Below the pieces are notes generated by a model, which saw nothing but the letters and a program-made list of their open reading frames with translations, was not told where the DNA came from and did no database searches. Made by a program: the position numbers and the translations under genes. This document shows positions 1 through 11,700 of a stretch of 64,000 nucleotides of DNA, in pieces. The stretch's first letter is position 1. Each line of letters begins with the position of its first letter. The DNA is taken from positions 241,074 to 305,073 of the forward strand of contig KL197709.1 of the NCBI GenBank assembly GCA_000697665.1. Reading direction: 5' to 3'. This DNA is from Jaapia argillacea MUCL 33604 (taxonomy: Eukaryota > Basidiomycota > Agaricomycetes > Jaapiales > Jaapiaceae).

Positions 1-473
1 TCATTTGTATACTTCCTTTTTTCTTCGGGTGCCTTGATCCCGTTCGCCAGTGAGGGTTCATCCAGTGCTCGTTGTGCTTATTAGGCTACTTTGTACCCCC
101 CTAACCGAGTCCCCATATCAATATAATACAGTTTATCCTCTGCAAATGGTGCTTGGCACTATGGATATGGGGTGCGTAGGGCTTGTACAGAAAAGTGGAA
201 AAGGCTAGTCACATAGAGTGCCTGAGACACTTGCAACAAAGTGCTATCGGTATTCAAAAACAGTGACCATCCCCAGAAAACAAGTGCTCTTCGCTCTGGA
301 TGTTAAATAGCAATCATGTCCGGTCCAGAGCACAAGGCACTCGTCGGAAAAGTGACCAAGGCACTGTTCGGGCGAGGGCTATGGGCACTCGTGGGCACTC
401 TTTTTGAGAGCGGTGGACACTGGATTCGTAGAGCTTCCGCCACTCTTTTTGAGTGTACTTACTTCCCACAGTG
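1..473. other. Left flank, no gene recognised
   Basis: Nothing recognisable as coding was seen here. The similarity shared by the three F-box copies stops at about position 474 on the left, so this stretch is foreign to the tandem segment and marks one of its breakpoints. It contains repeated short words around GCACTC and CTCTTTTTGAG between about 360 and 455. Confidence 0.5.
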
Positions 474-1443
474 CAGAGGTTGATCCATCCTCTGCCCGTG
501 TTATGGAATTCGCGTAAGTTCGGTAAGTCTCCCACTGAGAAATCATCCATCCAGAGCTCTTCGTCTGTGCTTACGATTTCGAGAGAAGGGTTACTGGAGA
601 GAAAGTGAGGTAGGGTAGATGGGTGTTTGAGTTGAAATCCTTTAAGCTCGAAAGTGTGAAGAGATGGTAGGTGAAGTTCTCTGATAGATTCTTCGAGGAA
701 AATTTCTTCGGAATGGTTCCAATCGACTTCCAGGCGGACGACTCGTAGGGATGGATTCAGAGAAAGAAACTTGATAAGATGGGGTGGCTCGATTTCTTCT
801 ACCGTATTGGGGCTGCCCAGGTCGACGTAGTAAGTGAAAGACTCAAGGTTCTGGAGTTGGCAGAACTGCGTAGTCGAAATCAGACATGCACTATGACAGG
901 AACATGGCAGACGGGGATACCAACTGAAGCATTCCGGCTTGTCAATTCTTTTTGAGTGGCAGCATTGAGGACCACTCCGTCCCAGAGACTAAGGTTGGTC
1001 AACATAGGACAGGAATTTCGAAGAGTGGCGAACAAGGTGTTGAAATCTATGGAAACAAGGGAGTATCCATATCTCCACCTCCAACTAAAATCCACGAGAT
1101 TAGACATATGTCGGAGGGCGCGGAAAAAGGTGCCTTCGAGAGACTCTGGGGCGCTCTCATCCGAGTCCACGCCTAGGAGATTGCCTTCGACACGAAGGAT
1201 CCGAACGTTCTGTGCTAAAGAAGGATTCTGAGCCATGCTCACCCAGAGGGGGAGAGCATGTATCTCCCATATGGTGGTGATTTCTCGATAGTTGAGAACG
1301 AATGGGATGAGGATATCTTTGAGAGATCGGCAAGTCAGCGCAAGCGCGAGTATGTCGGAAGGCTTTTCTAGATGTCGATAGGTTGGACCAGTTCGAGGGG
1401 CATAGATAGTAACATCGATGAGGACACTGTTGAAACTTGTCAA
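474..1443 (-). pseudogene. F-box protein pseudogene, copy A
   Basis: This is the leftmost member of the local F-box family. Compared with copies B and C it has a 4-nt deletion near 1369-1373, inside the F-box coding part, which takes the usual N-terminal frame out of register. Its last third is missing: after the segment matching PNLREF the similarity ends near 474 and unrelated DNA follows. The rest of exon 1 (words such as ILALALTCRSLK and NPSLAQNVR) and the start of exon 2 are well preserved, with the intron near 850-910. It is a decayed host gene, probably broken by the same rearrangement that set the left end of the tandem segment. Confidence 0.75.
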
Positions 1444-1781
1444 TGCACGACCGTCACGACCATAAGCAAGTCAGCTACGTTTACTTCACAAAACACACTG
1501 AAGATCGCCGCCCAAGAACGCTTCAAGTTGAGACTGAGAGGTGACTGGTGAACTTGTGATGCGATGGCTTGGTCTGAGCTTGAAGTGACGGATTCCTCCG
1601 AACGGCGGCCCGTTTCTAGCCGGGACTCAAAGCAGGGCGCACACTTTCTTTCAGACTCTTTCCGAGTATTTTGGGGGTTTGAACAAGTTGTATGGGGCTA
1701 GGTGACTGTGTTCTGAGTAGTTTCGCACCTTTTGGTTTTCATCACCAGGATTTATCCTACACTTTCTCGGTATGGACAACC
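1444..1781. other. Upstream block of F-box copy A
   Basis: This block is shared with the regions upstream of copies B (about 3690-4030) and C (about 6010-6320). It has no coding potential that agrees between the copies, so it is best read as the duplicated promoter region. The copy C version now lies between an F-box gene and the histone deacetylase gene. Confidence 0.6.
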
Positions 1782-2273
1782 GCTCGGCCCTATCCAATCA
1801 AAGGCGTAGAATACATCAACGACCTCCTTGCCCGCTGAACCAACCAACCAGGCCACGGCCACACCCAAACCAACTCCACCCTCGATCCCTCACCTCTCAC
1901 CTTCCCTCTCAACAAAACCCACTACGCAGATCTCTCACACGATAACCAAATGGTAGCGATATACTCCGCTATCGGCCTATTCAACCAATCGCATTTGGGT
2001 TCAGGTGGGATACTTGATCCGAGGAGACCGGGGGAGAGGAGGACGTGGAGAGTGTCGGAGGTGGTACCATTTGCTGCTAGGATGGTTGTTGAGCGGTTGA
2101 GTCGTGGGGAGGGTGGGAGTGAGTACGTGAGGATATTGGTTAATGAGAAAGTACAACCGTTGGAGTTTTGTGGAGGTTCTGGAGGTATGTGTGCGTTGGA
2201 AGAGTTTGTGGAGAGTCAGGTGTATGCTCGGAGTAGTGGGGGTGGGGATTTCGAAAAGTGTTTTGAGAAATAG
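1782..2273 (+). pseudogene. Histidine acid phosphatase (phytase-like) 3' fragment, copy 1
   Basis: Only the C-terminal part of a histidine-type acid phosphatase is present. Readable landmarks in order are RPYPIKGVEY, NKTHYADLSHDNQM with the family's conserved HD pair, then VPFAARMVVERL, VRILVN, LEFCGG and a C-terminal SQVYARS...GDFEKCF. The N-terminal half with the RHG catalytic motif is absent and there is an in-frame stop near 1837, so this is a fragment and not a gene. It is embedded in the tandem F-box segment and lies on the opposite strand to the F-box genes. The parent gene is not in the window. Confidence 0.8.
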
Positions 2274-2495
2274 ATATGGGGTGTCATAAGGCTCGTTGAG
2301 ATTGTAGAGATAATCTTCGAGAATAGTATACAGGTCGGTCGTCTGCGTGTATGCTCTGATCCAGTCTGCTTGAACTCGAGACATGTATTGACAATTGTCG
2401 CCCCATCCCAACACGACATCGTAAACACTGTCCCCAATCCGCGAGGACCATGTCCTTGACGATGTCGGATGGATGCGATCGGGTCAATCGATGGA

Positions 2496-3668
2496 TCAAC
2501 TCCAGCTATGAACAATAACTGTCGCGTTCAGGACAGCCTCGTACACCCATGAAATGGGTGCATCAGGCATCCGAAAATAGACGTGAACGGTTTCCAGAGT
2601 GTTTGAGACCCTTTGCAGAGCTTTGAACCCCAAACTATCGTCTCCGTATATCTCGCTCTCCTCCAGCCAGATTCCATTCAACACTCGCAACGGGGGTCCA
2701 CCCCAACAGAGGCTTATCCATCCAGTGTCCAAGTTTTCGAACTCGCGTAAGTTCGGTAAGACTCCCACAATGAAGCCCTCCATCCGGAGCGCTGCCTCTA
2801 TCTTTACGATTTCGAGAGAAGGATTATTGGAGAGAAAGCGAGGTATGGTAGATGGGTGTCGGAGTCGGAACCCTCTAAACTCGACAGTGTGAAGAGAAGG
2901 GAGGTGGAGATTTCCGATAGATTCTTCGACCAAAGATTCGTCCGAATCGCTGAAATTATTGAGTTTCAGGTGAACGTCTCGTAGGGAGGGATTCAGAGAA
3001 AGAAACTTGATAAGATGAGGTGGCGAGACTTCTTGTACCGTATTGAAGCCGTCCAAGTCGACATGGTAAGTGAAAGACTCGATGTCCCGGAGTTGGCAGA
3101 GCTGCGTAGTCGAGACCAGACACGCGTAATGTTAGGAGCAAGGCAGGACGGGGATACGAACCGAAGCATTCCGGCTTGTCAATTCTTCTTGGGCGGCGGC
3201 GTTGACGGTCAATACGTCCCAGAGATTGAGGGTGGTCAACATAGGGCAGGAATTTTGAAGGGTGCCAAACAAGGCGCTGAAGTCTATAGAAACAGGGGAA
3301 GTCCCATATCTCCACCTCCAACAAAAATCCACGAGGTTAGACATGTGTCTCAGGGCCCGGAGAAAGGTGCGTTTGAGAGACTCTGGGGTGCTCTCATCCG
3401 AGTCCACGCCTAGGAGATCGCCTTCGACACGAAGGCTCCGAACGTTCTGCGCTAAAGAAGGATTCTGAGCCATGCGCTCCCAGAGGGGGAGAGAAGATAT
3501 CTCCCAGATAGTGGTGATTTCTCGGTAATTGAGAACGGATGGGATAAGGATCTCTTTGAGAGATCGGCAAGTCAGCGCAAGCGCGAGTATGTGGGAAGGC
3601 TTTTCTAAATGGTCCACGATAGGTTGGACCAGTTCGAGGGGGATAGATAGCAACATCGATGAAGACAC
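2496..3668 (-). CDS. F-box/LRR-like protein, copy B
   Basis: A predicted substrate receptor of an SCF ubiquitin ligase. Proposed exons are 3162-3668 and 2496-3101, giving about 370 residues; the donor GTTCGT is weak but both phases fit and the same split fits copies A and C. The N-terminal F-box-like segment reads LLSIPLELVQPIVDHLEKP followed by ALALTCRSLK. The rest resembles irregular leucine-rich repeats (LSLNPSLRDVHL, LPSLHTVEF, NPSLEIVKI). No substrate can be inferred. The open frame is intact, so this copy may be functional. Its promoter region is the duplicated block to the right. Confidence 0.75.
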
Positions 3669-4035
3669 TGTTGAAACTTGTCAATGCACGACCGTCACGA
3701 CCATAAGCAAGTCAGCTACGTTTACTTCACAAGGCACTGGAGATCGCCGCCCAAGAACACTTCAAGTTGAGACTGAGAGGTGACTGGTGAACTTCCGATG
3801 CGATGGCTTGGTCTGAGCTTGTGTCCGAGCTTGAAGCAACCAAGTCTCCCGCGGGCCGCTTCTAACTGGTTGATCTTCCGAGCCAGGACTCAAAGGCAGA
3901 TACTTTCTTTCAGACTCTTTATGAGTATTTTGGGGATTTGAATAAGTTTTGTGGCACTGGGTGAGTGTGCTCTGAGTCGTTTCGCATGGTTTGGTTTTCG
4001 TCACCAGGATTTTCCTACAATTAAATGTTCTAGGT
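3669..4035. other. Upstream block of F-box copy B
   Basis: Diverged duplicate of the blocks at 1444-1781 and 5967-6321. No independent gene was seen. Confidence 0.55.
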
Positions 4036-4498
4036 ACGAACAACCGCTCGGCCCTATCCAAGGCGTAGGATAAGTAAGTACTAGTCCACGACCACACCCA
4101 AACCAACACCACCCTCGACTCCTCACCTCTCACCTCCCCTCTCAACAAACCCATCTACCCCAGACTTCTCACACGATAACCAAATGGTAGAGATATACTC
4201 CGCAATCGGTTTATTCACCCAATTGCATTTGGGTTTGGGTGGGATACTTGATCCGAGGAGACCGGGGGAGTGGAGAGTGTCGGAGGTGGTACCATCTGCT
4301 GCTAGGATGGTTGTTGAGCGGTTGAGTTGTGGGGAGGTTGCGAGAGAGTATGTGAGGATATTGGTTAATTAGAAAGTCCAGCCTTTGGAGTTTTGTGGAG
4401 GTTCTGGAGGTACGCGTGTGTTGGAAGACTTGGTGGAGAGTCAGGTGTATGCTCGGAGTGGTGGAGGTGGGGATTTCGGAAAGTGTTTTGAGCAATAG
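4036..4498 (+). pseudogene. Histidine acid phosphatase (phytase-like) 3' fragment, copy 2
   Basis: Second copy of the phosphatase fragment, with the same landmarks as copy 1: LSHDNQM, IYSAIGLF, GGILDPRRPGE, RMVVERLS, VRILVN, and a C-terminal SQVYARS...GDFGKCFEQ. It has decayed further, with a stop directly after VRILVN (about 4370) and a shortened, scrambled upstream part. Because it sits at the same place relative to the F-box genes as copy 1, the fragment was already inside the segment before the last duplication. Confidence 0.78.
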
Positions 4499-4576
4499 AT
4501 ATCGTATCGTAAGACTCGTTGAGATTGTAAATACAACCTTCGAGAATAGAGCACAGGCCAGTTGTCTGCGTGTATG

Positions 4577-4833
4577 GTTTGACCCAATATGCTCGACAAT
4601 GCTGGGTTGGTGATTGGCGGAAACCATGGATCAATACTAGCTTTCGATGATAACCGTAGCGTTCGATGAAACCACATAGGATCCACGTAACGCACCACCT
4701 CGTATCTACGTACAACATGCTCGATAAAATCCACGTACATCGGTTTGACCCAATATGCTCAACAATGTTGGATTGGTGATTGACCGAAACTATGGATCAA
4801 CCCCAGTGTTCCGTAATAACCGTAGCGTTCGGG
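4577..4833. repeat. Short direct duplication of the F-box 3' end
   Basis: About 90 bp at 4577-4665 recurs at 4742-4832 (both begin GGTTTGACCCAATATGCTC and end ACCGTAGCGTTCG). The second copy is the 3' end and downstream flank of F-box copy C. The first stops where a histone deacetylase exon fragment begins, so the pair brackets that fragment. Confidence 0.8.
4665..4738 (+). pseudogene. Fragment of histone deacetylase exon 2
   Basis: About 71 bp match exon 2 of the histone deacetylase at 6456-6526 with about 6 differences counted by eye. It codes for [14 protein letters not shown] and the following residues of the N-terminal HDAC region. Four of the six differences are silent; the other two give Ala to Thr and Met to Ile. 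No other part of the deacetylase is present, so it is a non-functional exon fragment. It lies between two copies of the F-box 3' flank, which suggests it was carried in by the rearrangement that built the tandem segment. Confidence 0.85.
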
Positions 4834-5966
4834 ACAGCCTCGTGCACCCATGAAATGGGTGTATCAGGCAGTTCAAAGAAGACGTAAACGGTTTCCAGAG
4901 TGCTTGAGACCCTTTGCAGAGCTTTGAACTCCAAGCTATCATTGCCGTATATCTCGCCCTCCTCCAACCAGATTCCATTCAACACTCGCAACGGCGGTCC
5001 ACCCAAACAGAGGTTTATCCATCCAGCGTTCAGGCGTTGCAATTGGAACTCGCGTAAGTTCGGTAAGGCTCCCACTGAGAAATCGTCCACCCGGAACGCT
5101 GCGTCTGTCTTGACGATTTCGAGGGAAGGATGATTCGAGAGAAAGCGAGGTATGGTAGATCGGTGTTGGAGTTGGAACCCTGTAAACTCGAAAGTTTGAA
5201 GAGAAGGTAGGTGAAGATCTCCGATAGATTCTTGTTCCTCCGGATGGCTCCAATCGAGTTCCAGGCGGACGACTCGTAGGGAGGGATTCAGAGAAAGAAA
5301 TTTGATAAGATGGGGCGGCGAGACTTGTTGTAACGCAATGGAGTCGTACAAGAAGACTTTGTAAGTGAAAGACTCGATGTCCCGGAGTTGGCAGAGCTAC
5401 ATAGTTGATATCAGAGACACAACATGACAGGAACGATGTGGGACCGGTGTACCAACCGAAGCATTCCGGCTTGTCAGTTCTTCTTGAGCAGCAGCGTTCG
5501 GGATCACTCTGTCCCAGAGATTAAGGGTGTTTAACATAGGACAGGAATTCCGAAGGGTTGCAAACAAGGTGTTAAAATCTATGGAAACAAAGGAGGACCC
5601 ATAGCTCCGACTCCAACTAAATTCCACGAGATTAGACATATGTCCGAGCCCCTGGAAAATGGTGATTTCGAGAGACTCTGGGGTGCTCTCATCCGAGTCC
5701 ACGATCGTAATCGGAGGTCCTGGGAGATCGACTTCGACACGAAGATTCCGAACGTTCTGTGCTAAAGAAGGATCTTGAGCCAAACGCTTCCACAGGGGAA
5801 AATAACGTGTCTCCCAGACGGTGACGATTTCTCGATAGTTGAGAACGAATGGGATGAGGATATCTTTCAGAAATCGGCAAGTCAGCGCGAGCGCGAGGAT
5901 GTCTGAAGGCTTGTCTAGTTTGTCCACGATAGAGTGGACCAGTTCGAGGGGAATAGAGAGTAACAT
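4797..5966 (-). CDS. F-box/LRR-like protein, copy C
   Basis: Third and probably ancestral-position copy. Proposed exons are 5457-5966 and 4797-5396, about 369 residues starting at the Met of MLLSIPLELV; an in-frame Met at 6005 would add 13 residues. Features match copy B: F-box-like N-terminus, ALALTCRFLK, NPSLAQNVRNL, then leucine-rich stretches ending ISWVHEAVPNATVI. The frame is open throughout. It is divergent from the histone deacetylase, with about 350 bp between the start codons, so the two may share a promoter region. Confidence 0.75.
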
Positions 5967-6321
5967 CGACCCTAGCAACTTAAGGACACTGTTGAAAGTT
6001 GTCAATGCACGACCGTGACGACCATAAGTCAGCTATTATGTTTACCCCACGAGCTTATCCGGCGCCTTGGTCTGTTTGTGGTCTTCACAGGACACGCCGG
6101 AGGTCGCCGCCCAAGAACTCTTCGAGTTGAGACTGAAGTACTGAGAGGTGACTGGTAAACTTGTGAGGTGATGACAGTCTGAGCTCGAAGAATCGACTTC
6201 AACTTGGGGTGGCGAAGTCTCCTCGCGGCCCGCTTCTAGCCGGTTGATCTTCCAAGCTGGGACTCGGAGGAGGACACCTGCATACTTTCTTTCTTTCAGG
6301 CTCTTTCTGCTGCACAATACC
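5967..6321. promoter_or_regulatory. Divergent promoter region, F-box C / histone deacetylase
   Basis: This 355-bp gap separates two divergent starts. The same sequence, diverged, lies upstream of F-box copies A and B; the resemblance ends close to the deacetylase start codon. Pyrimidine-rich runs (TTTCTTTCTTTCAGG) precede that ATG. No clear TATA box was seen. Confidence 0.5.
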
Positions 6322-8519
6322 ATGGCGGAAACACCTGACAAAAGACGGGTAGCATATTACTATGACCGTAAGTCTGTTTCACACCTCTCGTTATCCAGAT
6401 CCTTAACCTAAGAGCAGCGGACGTTGGGTCGTACACATATGGCCTCGGACATCCTATGAAACCACACAGGATCCACGTAACGCATCATCTCGTATCCGCG
6501 TACAACATGCTCGATAAAATGCACGTCCTCGTACGTCTCTCTTCTCCAAGTTTGACGCGAAATATCCGAGGGAAACTGATTAGAGGATTGGATTGGTGAT
6601 TGGCTTCGTAGAGAGCGAAAAGGGCTTCAGCAGAGACGATGACCAGGTTTCATACAGACGAATATGTGCATTTTCTGAGTCGGGTCACACCAGAGACGGC
6701 TGATGAGTTGACTTATCATGGAACCAGATGTAAGTTCGTTCACTTCGCATTGTAGGATGGCTCAGTGGCGTTAATGGGGAACTAGTTTTGGTGGGTGAAG
6801 ACAATCCAGCGTTCGAGGGTGTGTTCGAGTTTTGCTCAATGTCTGCTGGGGGTTCGATTGGTACGCTCTCTTCCATCTCTTCGTGAAATATCTCCTGAAA
6901 TCTTTGTTTTCTGCCTGCAAAGCTGCCGCGAACCGCCTCGCATCTGGCTCAGCCGACATCGCCATAAACTGGGCAGGTGGCCTTCATCACGCGAAGAAAC
7001 GCGAAGCCTCTGGGTTCTGCTACATCAACGATATCGTTCTCGGTATCTTAGAACTCCTCCGCACATACCCTCGAGTGCTGTATGTTGACATTGATTGTCA
7101 TCACGGTGATGGAGTCGAAGAAGCGTTTTACACCACGGACAGGGTTATGACGTGTAGTTTCCATAAGTATGGTGAGTATTTCCCTGGGACGGGGACACAG
7201 GAGGATAGGGGGCGGGGGAGGGGCAAGGGATATGCGGTGAATGTGCCTTTGAAGGATGGGATCACGGATGAGAGTTATAAGAGCGTTTTCGAGCCTGTGA
7301 GTCGTTGTGAGCATCGTGTGATGGTATACTAATTAAGTGGGTGTTGGATGAGGCGTAGGTTATCTCCAGGATCCTCGAAGTCTATCGCCCGTCAGCTGTT
7401 TGGCTCCAATGTGGCTCGGACTCCCTTGCAGGTGACAAACTCGGATGTTTCAACTTAACCATGCATGGCCACGCCGCATGTGTTCAGTTCTTCCGAAAAC
7501 AAAACATCCCTCTCGTCCTTGTGGGTGGAGGAGGGTATACAGTGAAGAATGTGGCTAGGACGTGGTGTTATGAGACTGCTTGTGCACTGGGGATTGAGGT
7601 GGATGAAAGGCTGCCGTGGAATGAGTACTTCGAGTGGTTCGGACCTAGGTATCGGTTAGAGGTTTTAGGGAATAACATGGAGGATTTGAATATGAGGGAG
7701 GGAAGTTTGGATAAAGTTAGGTGAGTAGCTTCATTTTGTGGTGAGGGCTAATCGGAACTTAGGCATAACTGATTGGGAGAACAGAATTAATGCGCTGAAA
7801 CACTTGTCGGAGCTGAGGCCTGCGCCGTCTGTTGGGATGCATGATGTGCCCAGAGAGAGCCTAGGGCATCATCTTGGGTTTTCGAGGGATGACGACGATT
7901 CCAGAGCCAAGGATGAGCTTGATGAACGACTTGCTCGTGAGCTCCTTCTCATTCTACTCTACCCTTCCTCTTAGCACTCAGCTTTCGATCTTCAGAACAT
8001 ACTAGATTCGTGTACAAACTCCAAGAGCACCAATCCCACTCCAACGCGGATGATCACGACCAGGAAGAAGATGATTGGGAATCGGACGCTTCCTCCTCGA
8101 CCTCTTCTCGTAAACCCAATAAGCGCTCTACAGTAACCCGTTCCCGATCGCGGGCGCATAAAAAGCGGATGAGTATTATCACCAACCAACAAGTCGACTA
8201 TGGGGCTCGGACGTACGAGTTTGAACAAGCTTACTCGGAGTATAACCATCATCCCCATCACCACCTCCACCAAGAGAGAGAGGATGTGGTGGTTGGGAAG
8301 AAGACGAGGAGGAAGTTCTTTAGCAGTAAAGCCAGGTGGGATGATGAGTGGAGGGGGGTTCTTGTGGATGGCGATGTGGAGGGGTTTGTGGAGGGTTTCG
8401 GGCTTAGTGGGGTTGGGATGGGGATGAAAGGGGGGGAGGTGGGAAGAGTTATGGAGAGAGGTGGTCGGGGCGAGGATGGGATGGATGAGGACGAGGAAGG
8501 GGACGGGGAGGAGTGGTGA
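6322..8519 (+). CDS. Class I histone deacetylase (Rpd3 type)
   Basis: Removes acetyl groups from histone tails and represses transcription; class I enzymes work in Sin3-type nuclear complexes. Eight exons fit in phase: 6322-6367, 6418-6530, 6612-6729, 6786-6860, 6923-7296, 7359-7720, 7785-7936, 7996-8519, about 587 residues. Zinc-site and catalytic landmarks are all present: [56 protein letters not shown] and VGGGGYT. The C-terminal tail after LGHHLG is long, charged and serine-rich with a likely basic nuclear signal near RKPNKR, and is not conserved. CGSDSL differs slightly from the usual CGGDSL. The exact orthologue (Rpd3 or the related Phd1/HosA group) cannot be settled by eye. Confidence 0.93.
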
Positions 8520-8751
8520 TGCGGTTGATTCCTCAGTGTATCCTGTATTTCTCACAGCTACATTTCTGGTGTACTCTATACTTTGCTTTCATGAATTTGC
8601 GAATGGGTATTTATTGTTGTCAACTTGAAGTCGGCTGCAGATATCGACGCAAGCCGTTCAACGCGTCTTACGTCATCACTGTCACCTCCTTCCTCCAGCA
8701 CCTTCGCGATCTGCGGTATATCTCTCCAGTCCCCCTCCTCTGAGAGGAGAA

Positions 8752-11700
8752 ATGCTCGAAATTAACGGCCCCGAGGATGAGGGAAAGTTTACCTCTAGCC
8801 CTGAGCCAATGTCGGTTGGATTACCAGAAACTCACGAGGCCAACGGGCATGTGAGTGCTGAATTGGACGTGGAACATGAGGGACACGATGGAGAGGATGG
8901 AGTGACGGACGAAAACGAGGAGGACGAGGAGGACGAGGAAGAAGAGGAGGACGATGATGAGGACGAAGAGGAAGAGGAGGAACCAGCATTAAAGTATGAA
9001 CGTCTCGGAGGTGCTGTCTCGGACTTGCTTCAGAAGGACTCTGCGTCTGCACTGGCTGTAGCGAACAAACTAATTGTGAGTAACTGAACTCATGTTTGTC
9101 CGAGAACTCCAATAACCCGTACGCTTGTGTATGGTAGGCCCTGGGCACGCACGCTGGGATTGTTCATATTCTCGACTTGACGGGGAAACGTATCAAATCC
9201 TACAAACCACATCAGGCATCTGTGATTGATATCTGCATGGACTCGACGGGGGACTTCGTTGGGACAGCTTCGATGGACGGTGAGCCTCGAGCTCCTATCA
9301 TCCCTTGCCCCCACCTTCTCAATTGTGTTCTCAGGACAGGTCGTCGTACATTCCCTTTCTACCCCGGAAGTCTATACGTTGGACATGAAGAGACCGATGC
9401 GAACTATCGCCATGGAGCCCAATTTTGCAAAACAAGCTTCCAGGTCCTTCGTTTGCGGAGGGATGGCGGGGCAGTTGGTACTCCACGACAAGGGGTGGTT
9501 TGGTTATAGAGAGACTGTATTGCACACTGGTGAAGGCCCGATATGGAACGTCAGGTGGAGAGGACGGCTTATCGCATGGGCGAATGACTTGGTGAGTATT
9601 CCTCGTCCTACCTAATCTTCCTGTATCAAGTTTAGCTTATCCGACTTTAAGGGCGTGAAAATCTATGATACAATCTCCCAAGTTCGCATCACCTTTATCG
9701 ACAGACCGCCAGATAGTCCTCGAGCAGATTTGTTCAAATGTACACTCCATTGGCAAGACGACTCAACACTCCTAATCGCCTGGGCAGACCATATCAAAGT
9801 CGCACGAATTCGATCGAGACCGAAGGGACCCACAGTTCCAGGAAATCCGGTCGCCCCTCCTTTCATTGTTGAGATCACCGCTGTCTTCCAGTTGGATTGC
9901 ATGATTGCTGGGGTCGTACCCCACCCGACTCCCTCCAGTCCTGGCGATGTGGTTCTCGGTACCGTACTCCCGCCTCATCATCCTCATTCCCGTCACGTCT
10001 CTGTATCTGGCAGGAGTACACCAAGCACGGTGAATACCGCATATACAGGACCTACGGCTTCACCCACCTTGACATCATTCCTAATCTTGGCATACAACAC
10101 ACCTGACACCTCCTTCCTCAACGAAGCGACTGATGACCGAACTGTCCAAGCTCGCAAAGCAGCCGACCGCCCTGAACTCCGCATCATCTCCCGAGCAGGC
10201 GAAGAGTTGGCAGCGGACGCACTTTCCATCCAAGGTTATGAAAAGTGGGCTTGTAACGACTATGTTCTAGTTAGTGTCTCAGATGACATTAATCACGACC
10301 TGAACGGGAGGTGCTATGTGGTACTGAGTCCGAGGGACGTGGTAGTTGTGAGACCAAGGGATCGGAGGGATCATATAGGCTGGTTGGTTGAGAGGAAGAG
10401 GTACGAGGAAGCTCTTGAGGAGGTTGAGAAGTTGGGTCTGGAGGAGGGGAAGGGTGTTGATGGGGAGGGGGGTGTGGATGCTGTTGAGATCGGGCAGAAG
10501 TATATCGAGCATTTAGTCGGGGAAGGTCAGCCTGTTCACCAAGTTTCACAGTCGTTGGAATCAACTGACGGACGCTAATCGGGATTTTCTTTCAGGTGAC
10601 TATGCTAAAGCTGCAAAGTTGTGTCCAAAAGTCTGTGGACAAGATCTCAAGCGATGGGAGGATTGGATATTTTTCTTTGCGCAGAAGAAACAGATGCAGG
10701 TTCGTATATGTCCTCTCCCGCCTCCGATGATCACCTATAACCAACGACTCAATAATCTATAGACGATCATCCCGTATGTACCAACAGAAACACCAAAGCT
10801 CAGCCATCTAGTGTATGAGATGGTGCTTGCTTACTTCCTTGCGAATGATCGACATGTACGTACATCTACTCCTAGTAGGATGTTTCCCATTACTATCCCT
10901 TTTATCTCTTTAGGCGTTACTCCAAACGATCAAGGACTGGCCGAAAGGCATCTACGACATCTCAGCTGTCATTGTAGCCATCCAATCTGAACTTGACCGA
11001 TCGCCTTCATCATCATCTTCCACTATGAGAGCAGCGGCGCCAGATTCGGCTCTCTTGATGGAATGTTTAGCAGAATTGTCCGTTTCCTCGCTTTCTCTTC
11101 CTTTGCGTAATCATTAACCCCCACATTCTGCTTTGACGTACCTTGAAACAGATATACGGCAAATCGTCAACCCGGCAAAGCATTGCCCTTCTTCCTCCGT
11201 CTACGTCGACCGAACGTGTTTGACCTCATTCGAGATAACAACTTGTTCACCGACGTGCAAGACCAAGCTCTATTGTTGGTCGAATTCGATCACGAGATTA
11301 TGGAAAAGAAGAAACAGGAGGGTGTGGAAGTTGATGAAGGCAAGAGTGCGGCTATCGATTTGCTTGTGGATCATACACATTCCATACCGGTGAGCTCTGC
11401 GTTACGGGTTTGGCTTGTGGTCCTGGCACTTATCCGTGCGTTTTCAGATTGCGAGGGTGGTGAAGCAACTAGGGAGTCGACCTTACTATTTGTTCCTATA
11501 CCTTGATGCGCTATTCAGAAAGGACCACAACTTAACCTCGGACTTTGCCAATTCTCAGGTAAGGAGCTTTTCACTTCTATGTCCTGTAAATCCTCTTGAA
11601 CGAGCTGCCTGTCTAGGTTCAACTCTATGCCGAGTATTCACCCAGTCGTCTCATCGATTTTCTGCGCGCGAGTAACGCGTATAGCCTCGAGCAGGTTAGC

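Larger units (their letters stand above)
474..6320. repeat. Three-copy tandem segment (F-box gene plus upstream DNA)
   Basis: Three diverged copies lie head to tail: about 474-2495, 2496-4796 and 4797-6320. Each has a minus-strand F-box gene followed by the same upstream block, recognisable from shared words such as GTCAATGCACGACCGT next to the F-box start and TTTCTTTCAG farther out. Copies 1 and 2 additionally carry a phosphatase fragment and about 100 bp of unassigned sequence. Copy 3 instead runs straight into the histone deacetylase gene. The copies have many substitutions and small indels, so the duplications are not recent. Confidence 0.85.

Noticed and set aside
2274-2495. Small gene on the minus strand with NLNEPYD
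   Set aside because: About 100 bp is shared between copies 1 and 2 of the tandem segment, but the frame is not kept and no family is recognised; treated as part of the repeat.
8010-8519. Separate acidic/basic small protein after the histone deacetylase
   Set aside because: It continues in phase from the deacetylase across the last intron and is best read as its C-terminal tail.
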